A DNA stretch of 64,000 bases from Blautia sp. MSJ-19. GTDB lineage: Bacteria > Bacillota > Clostridia > Lachnospirales > Lachnospiraceae. Of this stretch, positions 17,375 to 24,959 are shown piece by piece. The notes under the pieces were generated by a model, which ran no database searches, was not told where the DNA came from, and saw nothing but the letters and a program-made list of their open reading frames with translations. Numbering within the stretch: the stretch's first letter is position 1; the number at the start of each line of letters is the position of its first letter. The DNA is taken from assembly GCF_018918125.1 (NCBI RefSeq), contig NZ_JAHLQA010000005.1, forward strand, positions 1 through 64,000. Reading direction: 5' to 3'. Both the position numbers and the translations under genes were made by a program.

Positions 17375-18220
17375 ATGAGAAAAATAAGATTGACAGGAAT
17401 TCATAACGACAGTGAGAAAGGCGGCAGAGAGCAGAATTCTTCTTTACATGGGTTTGTGTCACTGAGTGTCTGTGCACTGACAGTGCTGGCAGTTTCCGGT
17501 GGATGCAAGCTGATCGGAAGTGAGAGACAGAATCAGGTATATGCGGCTGCAGAGGACCAAAGCAGTATGATGTACGAGGACGGTGGATATACACTCCCGT
17601 CAGGAATTGCCGGAGTAGTTTCCGGTGTAAATGCAACACCGTCTGCAGGTATGACTGTGAACCGGATCGGGATTTCCTGTGATGATGTCATTGTCGGACA
17701 GCGCGTGCAGAAGGTGACCAGCAGTGCGGTGGAGATGAATGTCAGCGAATCCATGGCAACGACCATAGATACTTTCGATGAAAAAGTTGTATCGATGTCT
17801 TCATCTGCCAAGTTGATGTCTGATGAAGATTATGAGAATCTTCTGCAGATCGTAGAGGCAGAAGCCGGTACAGAAGACTTAAAGGGCAGGATACTGGTAG
17901 CGAATGTGATCATGAACCGTGTCAAATATGCGGAGTTTCCGGATAATGCGACGGATGTTATCTGGCAGTATATAGATGGAGTGGCACAGTTTTCTCCGGT
18001 TGCGGATGGAAGAATTTCTGAGGTCGTTCCTACAGATGAAACGAAAGAAGCTGTGAAGCAGGCACTTGAAGGTGTGGATTATTCTGAAGGAGCTCTGTTC
18101 TTTATTCAGAGATCAGCGGCGGCGAAGGGAAATGTACAGTGGTTTGACAAAAATCTTACCAGACTGTTCAAGCACGGCGTACATGAATTCTATACATATC
18201 CAGAGGAAGCAAAGAATTAA
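17375..18220 (+). CDS. Cell-wall hydrolase, SleB/Hydrolase_2 family
   Basis: Family members cleave cortex or vegetative peptidoglycan. The 281-residue protein has an N-terminal export/anchor segment (about 32-50, SLSVCALTVLAVSGGCKLIG), a variable linker, and a C-terminal SleB-like domain (about 150-275) with NLLQIVEAEAGTEDLKGRILVANVIMNRV, where the Glu of EAEA is the usual catalytic acid, and ALFFIQRSAAAKGNVQWF. It is a single-gene unit with two promoters and its own terminator. The strong constitutive-looking promoter suggests vegetative wall remodelling rather than spore-only use. Confidence 0.85.
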   Translation: MRKIRLTGIHNDSEKGGREQNSSLHGFVSLSVCALTVLAVSGGCKLIGSERQNQVYAAAEDQSSMMYEDGGYTLPSGIAGVVSGVNATPSAGMTVNRIGISCDDVIVGQRVQKVTSSAVEMNVSESMATTIDTFDEKVVSMSSSAKLMSDEDYENLLQIVEAEAGTEDLKGRILVANVIMNRVKYAEFPDNATDVIWQYIDGVAQFSPVADGRISEVVPTDETKEAVKQALEGVDYSEGALFFIQRSAAAKGNVQWFDKNLTRLFKHGVHEFYTYPEEAKN

Positions 18221-18231
18221 AAATATAAATT

Positions 18232-18262
18232 TGGAGGAGCAATAAAGTTCCTCCATTTTTTT
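18232..18262 (+). terminator. Rho-independent terminator
   Basis: TGGAGGA/TCCTCCA stem followed by seven T, directly after the hydrolase gene. Confidence 0.9.
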
Positions 18263-18349
18263 ATAGAATTTCCTATGGAATTTTACACGGCAACGTGGTA
18301 TACTGTGACCAAAAATGAATGAAATCCAGAAGAAAGGCAGGAAGGATAC

Positions 18350-19840
18350 ATGCAGGTATTATATAAAAGCACAAGAGGAAAAGGAGAAACAGTAACAGCT
18401 TCCATGGCAATTTTAAAGGGACTTTCCGAAGATGGAGGACTGTTTGTTCCAACTGAGATTCCGAAACTGGATGTGCCGGCAGAGAAACTTGCACAGATGA
18501 CTTATCAGGAGACTGCGTATGAAGTGATGAGCCGTTTCCTTACAGACTTTACAGAAGAAGAACTGAAGAACTGTATTGCGAATGCATATGATGCAAAATT
18601 TGACACAGAAGAGATCGCACCGCTGCATGAAGCGGACGGAGCGTATTTTCTGGAACTGTTCCATGGCGCAACGATCGCATTCAAGGATATGGCACTGTCT
18701 ATCCTTCCGCATCTGATGACAACCGCAGCCAGAAAGAATCATGTCAGCAATGATATTGTGATTCTGACTGCTACTTCCGGAGATACTGGTAAAGCAGCAC
18801 TGGCTGGCTTTGCAGATGTACCGGGAACAAAGATCATCGTATTCTATCCGAAGCACGGTGTCAGCCCGATCCAGGAAAAACAGATGGTCACACAGAAAGG
18901 TGACAACACTTATGTAGTCGGCATCACAGGAAACTTTGATGATGCACAGACTGCTGTCAAAAAGATGTTTAATGATCATGCACTCGCAGCAGAGCTGAAT
19001 GAGGCAGGATTCCAGTTTTCTTCTGCAAACTCTATTAATATCGGCAGACTGGTGCCACAGATCGTGTATTATGTGTATGCATATTCCAGACTGGTCGGCA
19101 AGGGAAGCATCAAGGCAGGAGAAAAGATCAATGTAGTAGTTCCAACCGGTAATTTTGGAAATATCCTTGCAGCCTACTATGCAAAACAGATGGGACTTCC
19201 GATCGGCAAACTGATCTGTGCTTCCAATGAAAATAAAGTACTGTTTGATTTCTTCCGTACAGGAACCTATGACAGAAAGAGAGAGTTTATTCTGACAACA
19301 TCTCCATCTATGGATATTTTGATCTCCAGCAATCTGGAGCGCCTTATCTATCGTCTGACCGGCGAGAATGCAGAGAAGTGTGCAGAGCTGATGCAGGCAC
19401 TGAGTGAGGGTGGAGAATACACGATCACAGAAGAAATGAAAAAAGGACTGGCAGACTTTTACGGAAATTACTGCAGTGAGACAGAGACAAAAGATGCTAT
19501 CCATGCGACTTACCAGAACAGCGATTATGTGATCGATCCTCATACGGCAGTTGCAGCAGGTGTTTACAAAAAATATCTTGCAGATACCGATGATCATACA
19601 GTGACGGTGATCGCATCAACTGCAAGTCCTTACAAATTTACAAGAAGCGTTATGGATGCAATTGCAGACAAAACAGAAGAGATGGATGATTTTGCTCTTG
19701 CAGACAGACTGTCTGAAATCTCCGGCGTAAAGGTTCCGAAGGCAGTTGAGGAGATCCGTACAGCTCCTGTACTTCATGACACTGTAGTGGATGCACCGGA
19801 TATGCCGGATACTGTAAAGAAGATTCTTGGAATCCACTGA
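18350..19840 (+). CDS. thrC: Threonine synthase
   Basis: Converts O-phosphohomoserine to threonine with pyridoxal phosphate. The 496-residue protein has the N-terminal STRGKGETVTASMAILKGL stretch of the long bacterial ThrC type, the PLP lysine in HGATIAFKDMAL (Lys112) and the phosphate-binding TATSGDTGKAALAGF segment. Length is usual for the class. An AGAAAGGCAGG stretch provides the ribosome site. It is a single-gene unit in the cytosol and is complete. Confidence 0.96.
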   Translation: MQVLYKSTRGKGETVTASMAILKGLSEDGGLFVPTEIPKLDVPAEKLAQMTYQETAYEVMSRFLTDFTEEELKNCIANAYDAKFDTEEIAPLHEADGAYFLELFHGATIAFKDMALSILPHLMTTAARKNHVSNDIVILTATSGDTGKAALAGFADVPGTKIIVFYPKHGVSPIQEKQMVTQKGDNTYVVGITGNFDDAQTAVKKMFNDHALAAELNEAGFQFSSANSINIGRLVPQIVYYVYAYSRLVGKGSIKAGEKINVVVPTGNFGNILAAYYAKQMGLPIGKLICASNENKVLFDFFRTGTYDRKREFILTTSPSMDILISSNLERLIYRLTGENAEKCAELMQALSEGGEYTITEEMKKGLADFYGNYCSETETKDAIHATYQNSDYVIDPHTAVAAGVYKKYLADTDDHTVTVIASTASPYKFTRSVMDAIADKTEEMDDFALADRLSEISGVKVPKAVEEIRTAPVLHDTVVDAPDMPDTVKKILGIH

Positions 19841-19880
19841 TGAAGAAAAAAGATACTGAAATTTTTTCCAGTATTAGATA

Positions 19881-19909
19881 TTGAAAAATTACATACAATA
19901 GAGTACAAT
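19881..19909 (+). promoter_or_regulatory. Promoter of the structured RNA
   Basis: TTGAAA at 19881-19886 and TACAAT at 19904-19909 with a 17-nt spacer. The next 250 bases contain no open frame with a ribosome site. Confidence 0.6.
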
Positions 19910-19915
19910 AAAAAA

Positions 19916-20166
19916 AGAAAGAACGCACAGGAACACTTCTGGGATGTGCGAGGCCCCTTTTTTATTTGAACCTACATTGACAAATAGGGAATCCTAGATT
20001 GCTGCGGTGATGTCAGACCTCTCGTTGTGGTAGGCAGATCCTCAGTTGCGGACACCCATCCTGGCTTAGGCTAGGCGTCAGATGGAAGGGAACGGCATCC
20101 TGGAACCTGTAGAAATATTATGTGTCAATAGCAAGAAATGAGTCATAGAGATATGGCTCTTTTTTT
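19916..20166 (+). ncRNA. ssrS: Structured non-coding RNA, probable 6S RNA
   Basis: This gap has its own promoter and a terminator at 20140-20166. Its core closes on itself: ATTGACA (about 19975) pairs with TGTCAAT (about 20122), CTGCGGT pairs with ACCTGTAG, and an apical CCATC...GATGG stem contains CTGGC/GCGTCAG. One long irregular hairpin of 150-200 nt with an open middle is the 6S RNA shape, and the gacctctcgttgtggtaggc region resembles clostridial 6S RNAs as I remember them. The SRP RNA tetraloop region and RNase P motifs are absent. 6S RNA binds sigma-A RNA polymerase in stationary phase. The exact ends are not certain; a CGCACA/TGTGCG stem followed by a T-run at 19958-19964 may separate a leader. 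Confidence 0.55.
20140..20166 (+). terminator. Terminator of the structured RNA
   Basis: GAGTCATA-gaga-TATGGCTC stem, then seven T. Confidence 0.85.
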
Positions 20167-20226
20167 AAATATAGGAACGCAGAAAGTACAGAGTGAAAAT
20201 GGCGTTCGGTATTGGGAGGAAGAATT

Positions 20227-21282
20227 ATGGTAACAAAAAAAACATTTGGCACATTGCCATCAGGAGAAGAAGTTTTGCTCTATCATCTGGAAAACAAATC
20301 CGGAGCATATGCTGAGGTCTCACAGTATGGAGCGATTCTGGTCAGACTTTGTGTGCCGGATTGGGATGGCAGACTGACAGACGTAGTGCTGGGGTATGAT
20401 GATCTGGCAGGATATGAGACAAACGGTTGTTTCTTTGGTGCAACGATCGGACGGAGCGGGAACCGTATCGCAGGATCACGTTTCAGCCTGGAAGGCAGAG
20501 AAGTACTCCTTACACCAAATGAGGGACCGAACAATCTTCATAGTGGACCGAACGGATTCGAGAAAAAACTGTGGACAGCCGGAAGTATAGAAGAGAATAA
20601 AAATGCAGTGACCTTTTCCAGAATCAGTCCGGATGGAGAGAATGGATTTCCCGGAGAATTTAATGTTTCTGTTACATATGAGATGACCGAGGAAAATGCA
20701 CTTCGTATCGTCTATGGCGGTGTATCTGACAAGACAACCGTTGCAAATATGACAAACCATTCTTATTTCAATCTGGCGGGAGAAGGAAGCGGCAGTGCAA
20801 TGGATCAGTACCTGACGATTCATGCAGATGCATATACACCAGTTGGTGAAGGCTCAATTCCTCTTGGAGAAAATGCTCCGGTAGAGGGCACACCGATGGA
20901 TTTCCGAAAAGCACACAGAATTGGAGATGAAATTGAGGCAGATTTCGAGCAACTCAAGCTTACAGGTGGTTATGATCACAATTATGTGACAGACGGTTAT
21001 AATAAAGCGAGTGTAAGAGAAATCGCAAATGCCTGGTCTGACAAGACAGGAATTATGATGACTGTATGCAGTGACTGCCCGTGTGTGCAGTTCTATGCAG
21101 CAAACTTTGTAGAACAGGAGCATGGAAAGAACGGACATGTTTACAACAAACGAGAGGCATTCTGTCTGGAGACACAGGTAGAGCCAAATGCCGTAAATGT
21201 GGAGAATTTCCATTCCCCGATACTGGAGGCAGGAGAACGTTATTATTCTGAGACAATCTACAGCTTTTCTGTAAAAAAATAA
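20227..21282 (+). CDS. galM: Aldose 1-epimerase (mutarotase)
   Basis: Interconverts alpha and beta anomers of aldoses such as galactose at the head of the Leloir pathway. The 351-residue protein shows the family motifs NRIAGSRF, the histidine of MTNHSYFNLAG, and the C-terminal CLETQVEPNAVN stretch with the catalytic Glu. The start at ATG 20227 has GGGAGGA upstream; an in-frame TTG at 20212 lies in the ribosome site. It is monocistronic, ends in a strong terminator, and has no other galactose genes beside it. Confidence 0.95.
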   Translation: MVTKKTFGTLPSGEEVLLYHLENKSGAYAEVSQYGAILVRLCVPDWDGRLTDVVLGYDDLAGYETNGCFFGATIGRSGNRIAGSRFSLEGREVLLTPNEGPNNLHSGPNGFEKKLWTAGSIEENKNAVTFSRISPDGENGFPGEFNVSVTYEMTEENALRIVYGGVSDKTTVANMTNHSYFNLAGEGSGSAMDQYLTIHADAYTPVGEGSIPLGENAPVEGTPMDFRKAHRIGDEIEADFEQLKLTGGYDHNYVTDGYNKASVREIANAWSDKTGIMMTVCSDCPCVQFYAANFVEQEHGKNGHVYNKREAFCLETQVEPNAVNVENFHSPILEAGERYYSETIYSFSVKK

Positions 21283-21308
21283 AGCCTGAAAAAATTAATT
21301 GGTTATGT

Positions 21309-21355
21309 ATCCGTTTCTCTTCATATAATGCAGTATGAAGAGAGGCGGATTTTTT
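21309..21355 (+). terminator. Terminator after galM, overlapping the next start codon
   Basis: ATCCG-ttt-CTCTTCATA pairs with TATGAAGAG-agg-CGGAT, followed by TTTTTTA. The descending arm contains the candidate ATG (21335) of the SpoIID-like gene. Confidence 0.85.
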
Positions 21356-22507
21356 ATTGGAAAATTTATGATGGCAATATGGATGTGTGGAAGCTTGTTG
21401 TCCGGATATGCACAGAAAGTACAGGCAGCAGATCCCGTTATACGGGTGTTATTGACAACGACAGAGTTCCGTTCATACTATCATGAAACAGTCAGGATTG
21501 CGTACAATGGAAAGGAACGGACATATCAGGCAGAAGAACTGAACAGACAGGGGACGACGGTTCGGATTCCTGCACAAAAAGATGGAATACGTATCATGTC
21601 GACCGAGAGACAGTACGGCAATCCGGTCTATAGTGGAAGCATGGAAATCATTCCACGAAAAGAAGGACTGGTGCTGGTGAATGAGCTGACGCTGGAACAA
21701 TATCTTACGGGTGTCGTGCCGAGTGAGATGCCGGCGGGATATGCCAGCGAAGCGTTGAAAGCACAGGCAGTCTGTGCAAGAACATATGCGTGGAAACAGA
21801 TTCAGGAATATCGTGTGGAGGAGGGCGATGCGGATGTGGATGACAGCGTCAGTTTTCAGGTTTATGGGAACGTGGAACCACAAGCGTCTTCTACAGAAGC
21901 AGTCAGAGAAACGACCGGACAGATTCTCTGTCAGAACGGAGAACCGATAGAAGCGTATTATTTTTCGACATCTGCGGGAGTGACCAGTACGGATGAAATA
22001 TGGGGAGCAGCAAAAGCGTCGGGATTTTTAAAAAGTGTTCCCTGCACGTTTGATGCAGAAGAACCATGGAGCAGCTGGAGTGTGGAAGAGCCGTGGACAA
22101 TGATCGAGGAGCGGGTAAAAGACCGGGCAGGACAGGGCACAGAACTGAAAGCGGTTACAGTAACCAAGCGCAGTGAAAGCGGGGCGGCAACAGAACTTGA
22201 AATTGTCACAGATACAGATTCTTTCGAGATAAATAATGAATATGAGATCCGGAAATTTCTCGCACCGACAGATTGTGAGATTACCGAAAAAAACGGGATG
22301 CAGACAACAGGAGGTGTGCTTTTGCCAAGTGCTTATTTTGAGCTGGAAAACAGTCCCGGAGAAAAGCTGGTCCTTTCTGGAAAAGGGTATGGACATGGAG
22401 TAGGGATGAGCCAGACAGGAGCAAACCGGATGGCAGAACAGGGATATACTTACAGAGAAATTCTGGATTATTTTTTCCAAAATGTCACAATAGAAAATCT
22501 GGGATGA
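21335..22507 (+). CDS. SpoIID/LytB-domain protein
   Basis: SpoIID proteins are peptidoglycan lytic transglycosylases used in spore engulfment; relatives act on vegetative wall. The 390-residue protein has a signal peptide (about 1-32), the catalytic-domain stretch VVPSEMPAGYASEALKAQAVCARTYA (about 128-153) and the C-terminal GYGHGVGMSQTGANRMAEQGY motif. I keep the ATG at 21335 because it gives the signal peptide basic residues (MKRGG). It lies inside the galM terminator stem and lacks an obvious ribosome site. The alternative ATG at 21368 leaves an uncharged signal peptide. The cognate SpoIIQ/SpoIIP genes are not nearby, so it may be a SpoIID paralogue. Confidence 0.88.
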   Translation: MKRGGFFIGKFMMAIWMCGSLLSGYAQKVQAADPVIRVLLTTTEFRSYYHETVRIAYNGKERTYQAEELNRQGTTVRIPAQKDGIRIMSTERQYGNPVYSGSMEIIPRKEGLVLVNELTLEQYLTGVVPSEMPAGYASEALKAQAVCARTYAWKQIQEYRVEEGDADVDDSVSFQVYGNVEPQASSTEAVRETTGQILCQNGEPIEAYYFSTSAGVTSTDEIWGAAKASGFLKSVPCTFDAEEPWSSWSVEEPWTMIEERVKDRAGQGTELKAVTVTKRSESGAATELEIVTDTDSFEINNEYEIRKFLAPTDCEITEKNGMQTTGGVLLPSAYFELENSPGEKLVLSGKGYGHGVGMSQTGANRMAEQGYTYREILDYFFQNVTIENLG

Positions 22508-22567
22508 CAGGGCAGGGATTTCATGGTAGAATAAACAGAAGCTTAGATGATTATCAGGAGAAAAAAT

Positions 22568-23467
22568 ATGGGGAAGAAAACAGAGAAAAGTACCATAGGA
22601 TTGATTCTGGGATTCGTAAAACGAATGCAGGAAGATCATATTGGTGCTTACGCTGCACAGGCGGCATACTTTCTGATCATGTCGTTTATTCCATTTGTAC
22701 TGGTACTGACTGCACTGGTGCAGTATACACCGCTGACATATCGTATGCTCCGGCAGGCAATCATAGGATTTGTTCCGTTGAATTTGCAGGATTTTGTACT
22801 TAAGATCATTGCAGAGGTATTTACCAAAAGCGCAACGGTCGTGCCGATCTCGGGTGTTTTTGCACTGTGGTCCTCCTGCAAGGGCATGCAGTCTCTGATT
22901 GCGGGACTTAATGTGATCTATCATGTAAAAGAAACACGAAACTGGCTGACGAACCGGTTGTATTCTATGCTGTATATGCTTTTATTTGTGATCGCGATCA
23001 TCATAAGTCTCCTGCTTCTGGTTATGGGTAACCGTATCCATGCAGCACTTGTGATTCATGCGCCCCTTCTTGGGAGAATGCTTGGAAGACTTTTAAGCGC
23101 AAAGACATTTCTGGTATTTGTGGTGCTGTTTCTGGTATTTCTTGTTTTGTACAGATATCTGCCAAACAGAAAAGCATCTTTGAAGAGCCAGGTGCCGGGA
23201 GCATTTATCATTGCAGTGGCATGGTCGTTGTTTTCGTATTTCTTTTCGCTTTATTTTACATTCTTTCCGAATTTCAGCAATATGTACGGAAGCCTTTCTG
23301 CTTTGATCATGGTCATGCTGTGGCTGTATGTGTGCATGAATCTTCTTCTGTACGGTGCAGAAATCAATGCTTATTTCGAGAAAGAATTCCGTCAGGCACA
23401 GATGTCTTTGTGGCAGGGAATAAAAAAACTGCTTGACAGTTTTTGGGCACTGTGGCATAGTAAATAA
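22568..23467 (+). CDS. YihY/BrkB family integral membrane protein
   Basis: The 299-residue protein belongs to the YihY/BrkB family, formerly misnamed ribonuclease BN. About six membrane segments are visible, including AAYFLIMSFIPFVLVLTALV near residue 30, LFVIAIIISLLLLVMG, FLVFVVLFLVFLVLYRYLP and IMVMLWLYVCMNLLLYGAEIN, the last being the family signature. The start at 22568 follows CAGGAGA. Function is unresolved; a transporter role has been proposed. It probably shares a transcript with the SpoIID-like gene 60 bp upstream. Confidence 0.9.
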   Translation: MGKKTEKSTIGLILGFVKRMQEDHIGAYAAQAAYFLIMSFIPFVLVLTALVQYTPLTYRMLRQAIIGFVPLNLQDFVLKIIAEVFTKSATVVPISGVFALWSSCKGMQSLIAGLNVIYHVKETRNWLTNRLYSMLYMLLFVIAIIISLLLLVMGNRIHAALVIHAPLLGRMLGRLLSAKTFLVFVVLFLVFLVLYRYLPNRKASLKSQVPGAFIIAVAWSLFSYFFSLYFTFFPNFSNMYGSLSALIMVMLWLYVCMNLLLYGAEINAYFEKEFRQAQMSLWQGIKKLLDSFWALWHSK

Positions 23468-23477
23468 CAGGTTATGG

Positions 23478-23497
23478 CTGTTCAGTTAATTGAACAG
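23478..23497. other. Small perfect inverted repeat
   Basis: CTGTTCA-gttaat-TGAACAG follows the YihY stop codon and precedes the T-box leader. It could be a weak terminator or a protein site; there is no T-run. Confidence 0.4.
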
Positions 23498-23507
23498 TTA
23501 TCATAAG

Positions 23508-23750
23508 CAATAAGCTGTGAAGGCGTTTTCAGGAGATTGTTTTCTTACAGAGAGAGGGAGTCAGCGGCTGTAAGCCCCCTTAAGTTCAGACAGTTTCTTA
23601 ATTTCCCGCCGGAGCCTCATTTCTGAACTGTACAGTAGGAAGTGACGTGGATGCGCGTTAAGCATAACCAAGTGCTCATGGATGTATGTCTGTGGGAAAC
23701 AGGGTGGTACCGCGGTTATAATTCCGTCCCTTTTCAGGGGCGGATTTTTT
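23508..23750 (+). promoter_or_regulatory. T-box leader controlling pheST
   Basis: The T-box sequence agggtggtaccgcgg lies at 23701-23715, followed by a terminator (CCGTCCC/GGGGCGG then TTTTTT, 23724-23750) that competes with the antiterminator formed by the T-box. The upstream 190 nt is the Stem I/II region, with AGAGAG-rich bulges. Uncharged tRNA-Phe binding would allow read-through to pheS 26 nt downstream. I cannot place the UUC specifier codon with certainty without folding. Confidence 0.92.
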
Positions 23751-23775
23751 ATGTTAAAAAAAGGAGAATAAAATC

Positions 23776-24801
23776 ATGGATATGAAGGAAAAACTTCAGG
23801 AACTGGCAGAAACAGCCAGAAAACGGATCGAGGAATCAGATGGTCCGGAAAGACTGAATGAAGTAAAAGTAGCTTACCTTGGCAAAAAAGGTGAGCTGAC
23901 AGCAATCTTAAAGAGTATGAAAGATGTTGCCCCGGAAGATCGTCCGAAGGTAGGACAGCTTGTAAATGAGACAAGAGCAAAGATCGAAGAGCATCTGGAA
24001 GAGACCAGAAAGAAACTGGAAGAGGCTGTCCGTGAAGAAAAAATGAAAGCGGAAGTCATTGATGTGACACTGCCGGCCAAAAAGGCAATGATCGGACATC
24101 GTCATCCGAACAGTATTGCACTGGAAGAAGTAGAACGTATCTTTATCGGAATGGGCTATGAAGTAGTCGAAGGTCCGGAAGTAGAATATGCGGATTATAA
24201 CTTTACCAAACTGAACATTCCGGAAGATCATCCGGCAAGAGACGAGCAGGATACATTCTTTATCAATGATTCTATCCTTCTTCGTTCCCAGACTTCCCCG
24301 GTACAGGCACGTACTATGGAAAAAGGCAAACTTCCGATCCGTATGATCGCACCGGGCCGAGTATTCCGTTCTGACGAAGTGGATGCAACACATTCCCCGT
24401 CCTTCCATCAGATTGAAGGTCTGGTTATTGACAAGAACATCACATTCGCAGACCTTAAGGGAACTCTTCAGGAGTTTGCACAGGAACTGTTCGGACCAGA
24501 GACAAAGACAAAATTCAGACCACATCACTTTCCATTCACAGAGCCAAGCGCAGAGGTAGACGTTTCCTGCTTTAAATGCGGGGGCAAAGGATGCCGTTTC
24601 TGTAAGGGTTCCGGCTGGATTGAAATCCTCGGCTGCGGTACCGTTCATCCAAATGTGCTGAGAATGTGCGGCATCGACCCGGATGAATACACAGGATTCG
24701 CATTTGGTGTAGGCCTTGAGCGTATCGCACTCCTCAAATATGAGATCGATGATATGAGACTTCTGTATGAGAATGACGTTAGATTTTTGAAACAGTTTTA
24801 A
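23776..24801 (+). CDS. pheS: Phenylalanyl-tRNA synthetase alpha subunit
   Basis: Class II aminoacyl-tRNA synthetase subunit holding the catalytic site; it works as an alpha2-beta2 tetramer with PheT. The 341-residue protein has the N-terminal coiled-coil arm (about 1-85), motif 2 region MIAPGRVFRSDEVDATHSPSFHQ and motif 3 GFAFGVGLERIALLKY near the C terminus. A four-Cys stretch (CFKCGGKGCRFCKGSGW) near residues 259-275 is a zinc-knuckle-like insert typical of many Firmicutes PheS. Expression is controlled by the T-box leader. Its stop codon lies in a hairpin that separates it from pheT. Confidence 0.97.
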   Translation: MDMKEKLQELAETARKRIEESDGPERLNEVKVAYLGKKGELTAILKSMKDVAPEDRPKVGQLVNETRAKIEEHLEETRKKLEEAVREEKMKAEVIDVTLPAKKAMIGHRHPNSIALEEVERIFIGMGYEVVEGPEVEYADYNFTKLNIPEDHPARDEQDTFFINDSILLRSQTSPVQARTMEKGKLPIRMIAPGRVFRSDEVDATHSPSFHQIEGLVIDKNITFADLKGTLQEFAQELFGPETKTKFRPHHFPFTEPSAEVDVSCFKCGGKGCRFCKGSGWIEILGCGTVHPNVLRMCGIDPDEYTGFAFGVGLERIALLKYEIDDMRLLYENDVRFLKQF

Positions 24802-24920
24802 CTTGCACAGCAGAAAGGAAGCACGAGCGAAGCGAGTATTTACTTTCTGTGCAAGTTTAACGATGAAATCTTTGAGAGCCACCGCAGGTGGATCGGCAGA
24901 CGCGCCAGCGGCTGGATTTC
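24800..24920 (+). other. Two-part hairpin region between pheS and pheT
   Basis: AACTTGCACAG and the following GAAAG pair with CTTTCTGTGCAAGTT (24800-24857). This 15-bp stem includes the pheS stop codon and is capped by gaagcacgagcgaagcgag. A second unit, GAAATC/GATTTC (24865-24920), contains CCACC-gca-GGTGG and a GCCAGCGGC hairpin. There is no T-run, so read-through to pheT is likely. It looks like a small inserted intergenic element or a stoichiometry control. Confidence 0.55.
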
Positions 24921-24959
24921 AGAGTCTATTATGAAAAATTCGAAAGGTGGATATAAAAC

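Noticed and set aside
18413-19597. 394-codon minus-strand frame inside thrC
   Set aside because: Cys/Ile/Arg-rich translation of the thrC antisense strand with no domain; thrC is intact on the plus strand.
19916-20166. SRP RNA or RNase P RNA
   Set aside because: No GGAA tetraloop with the conserved SRP helix 8 sequence, and none of the RNase P conserved core motifs.
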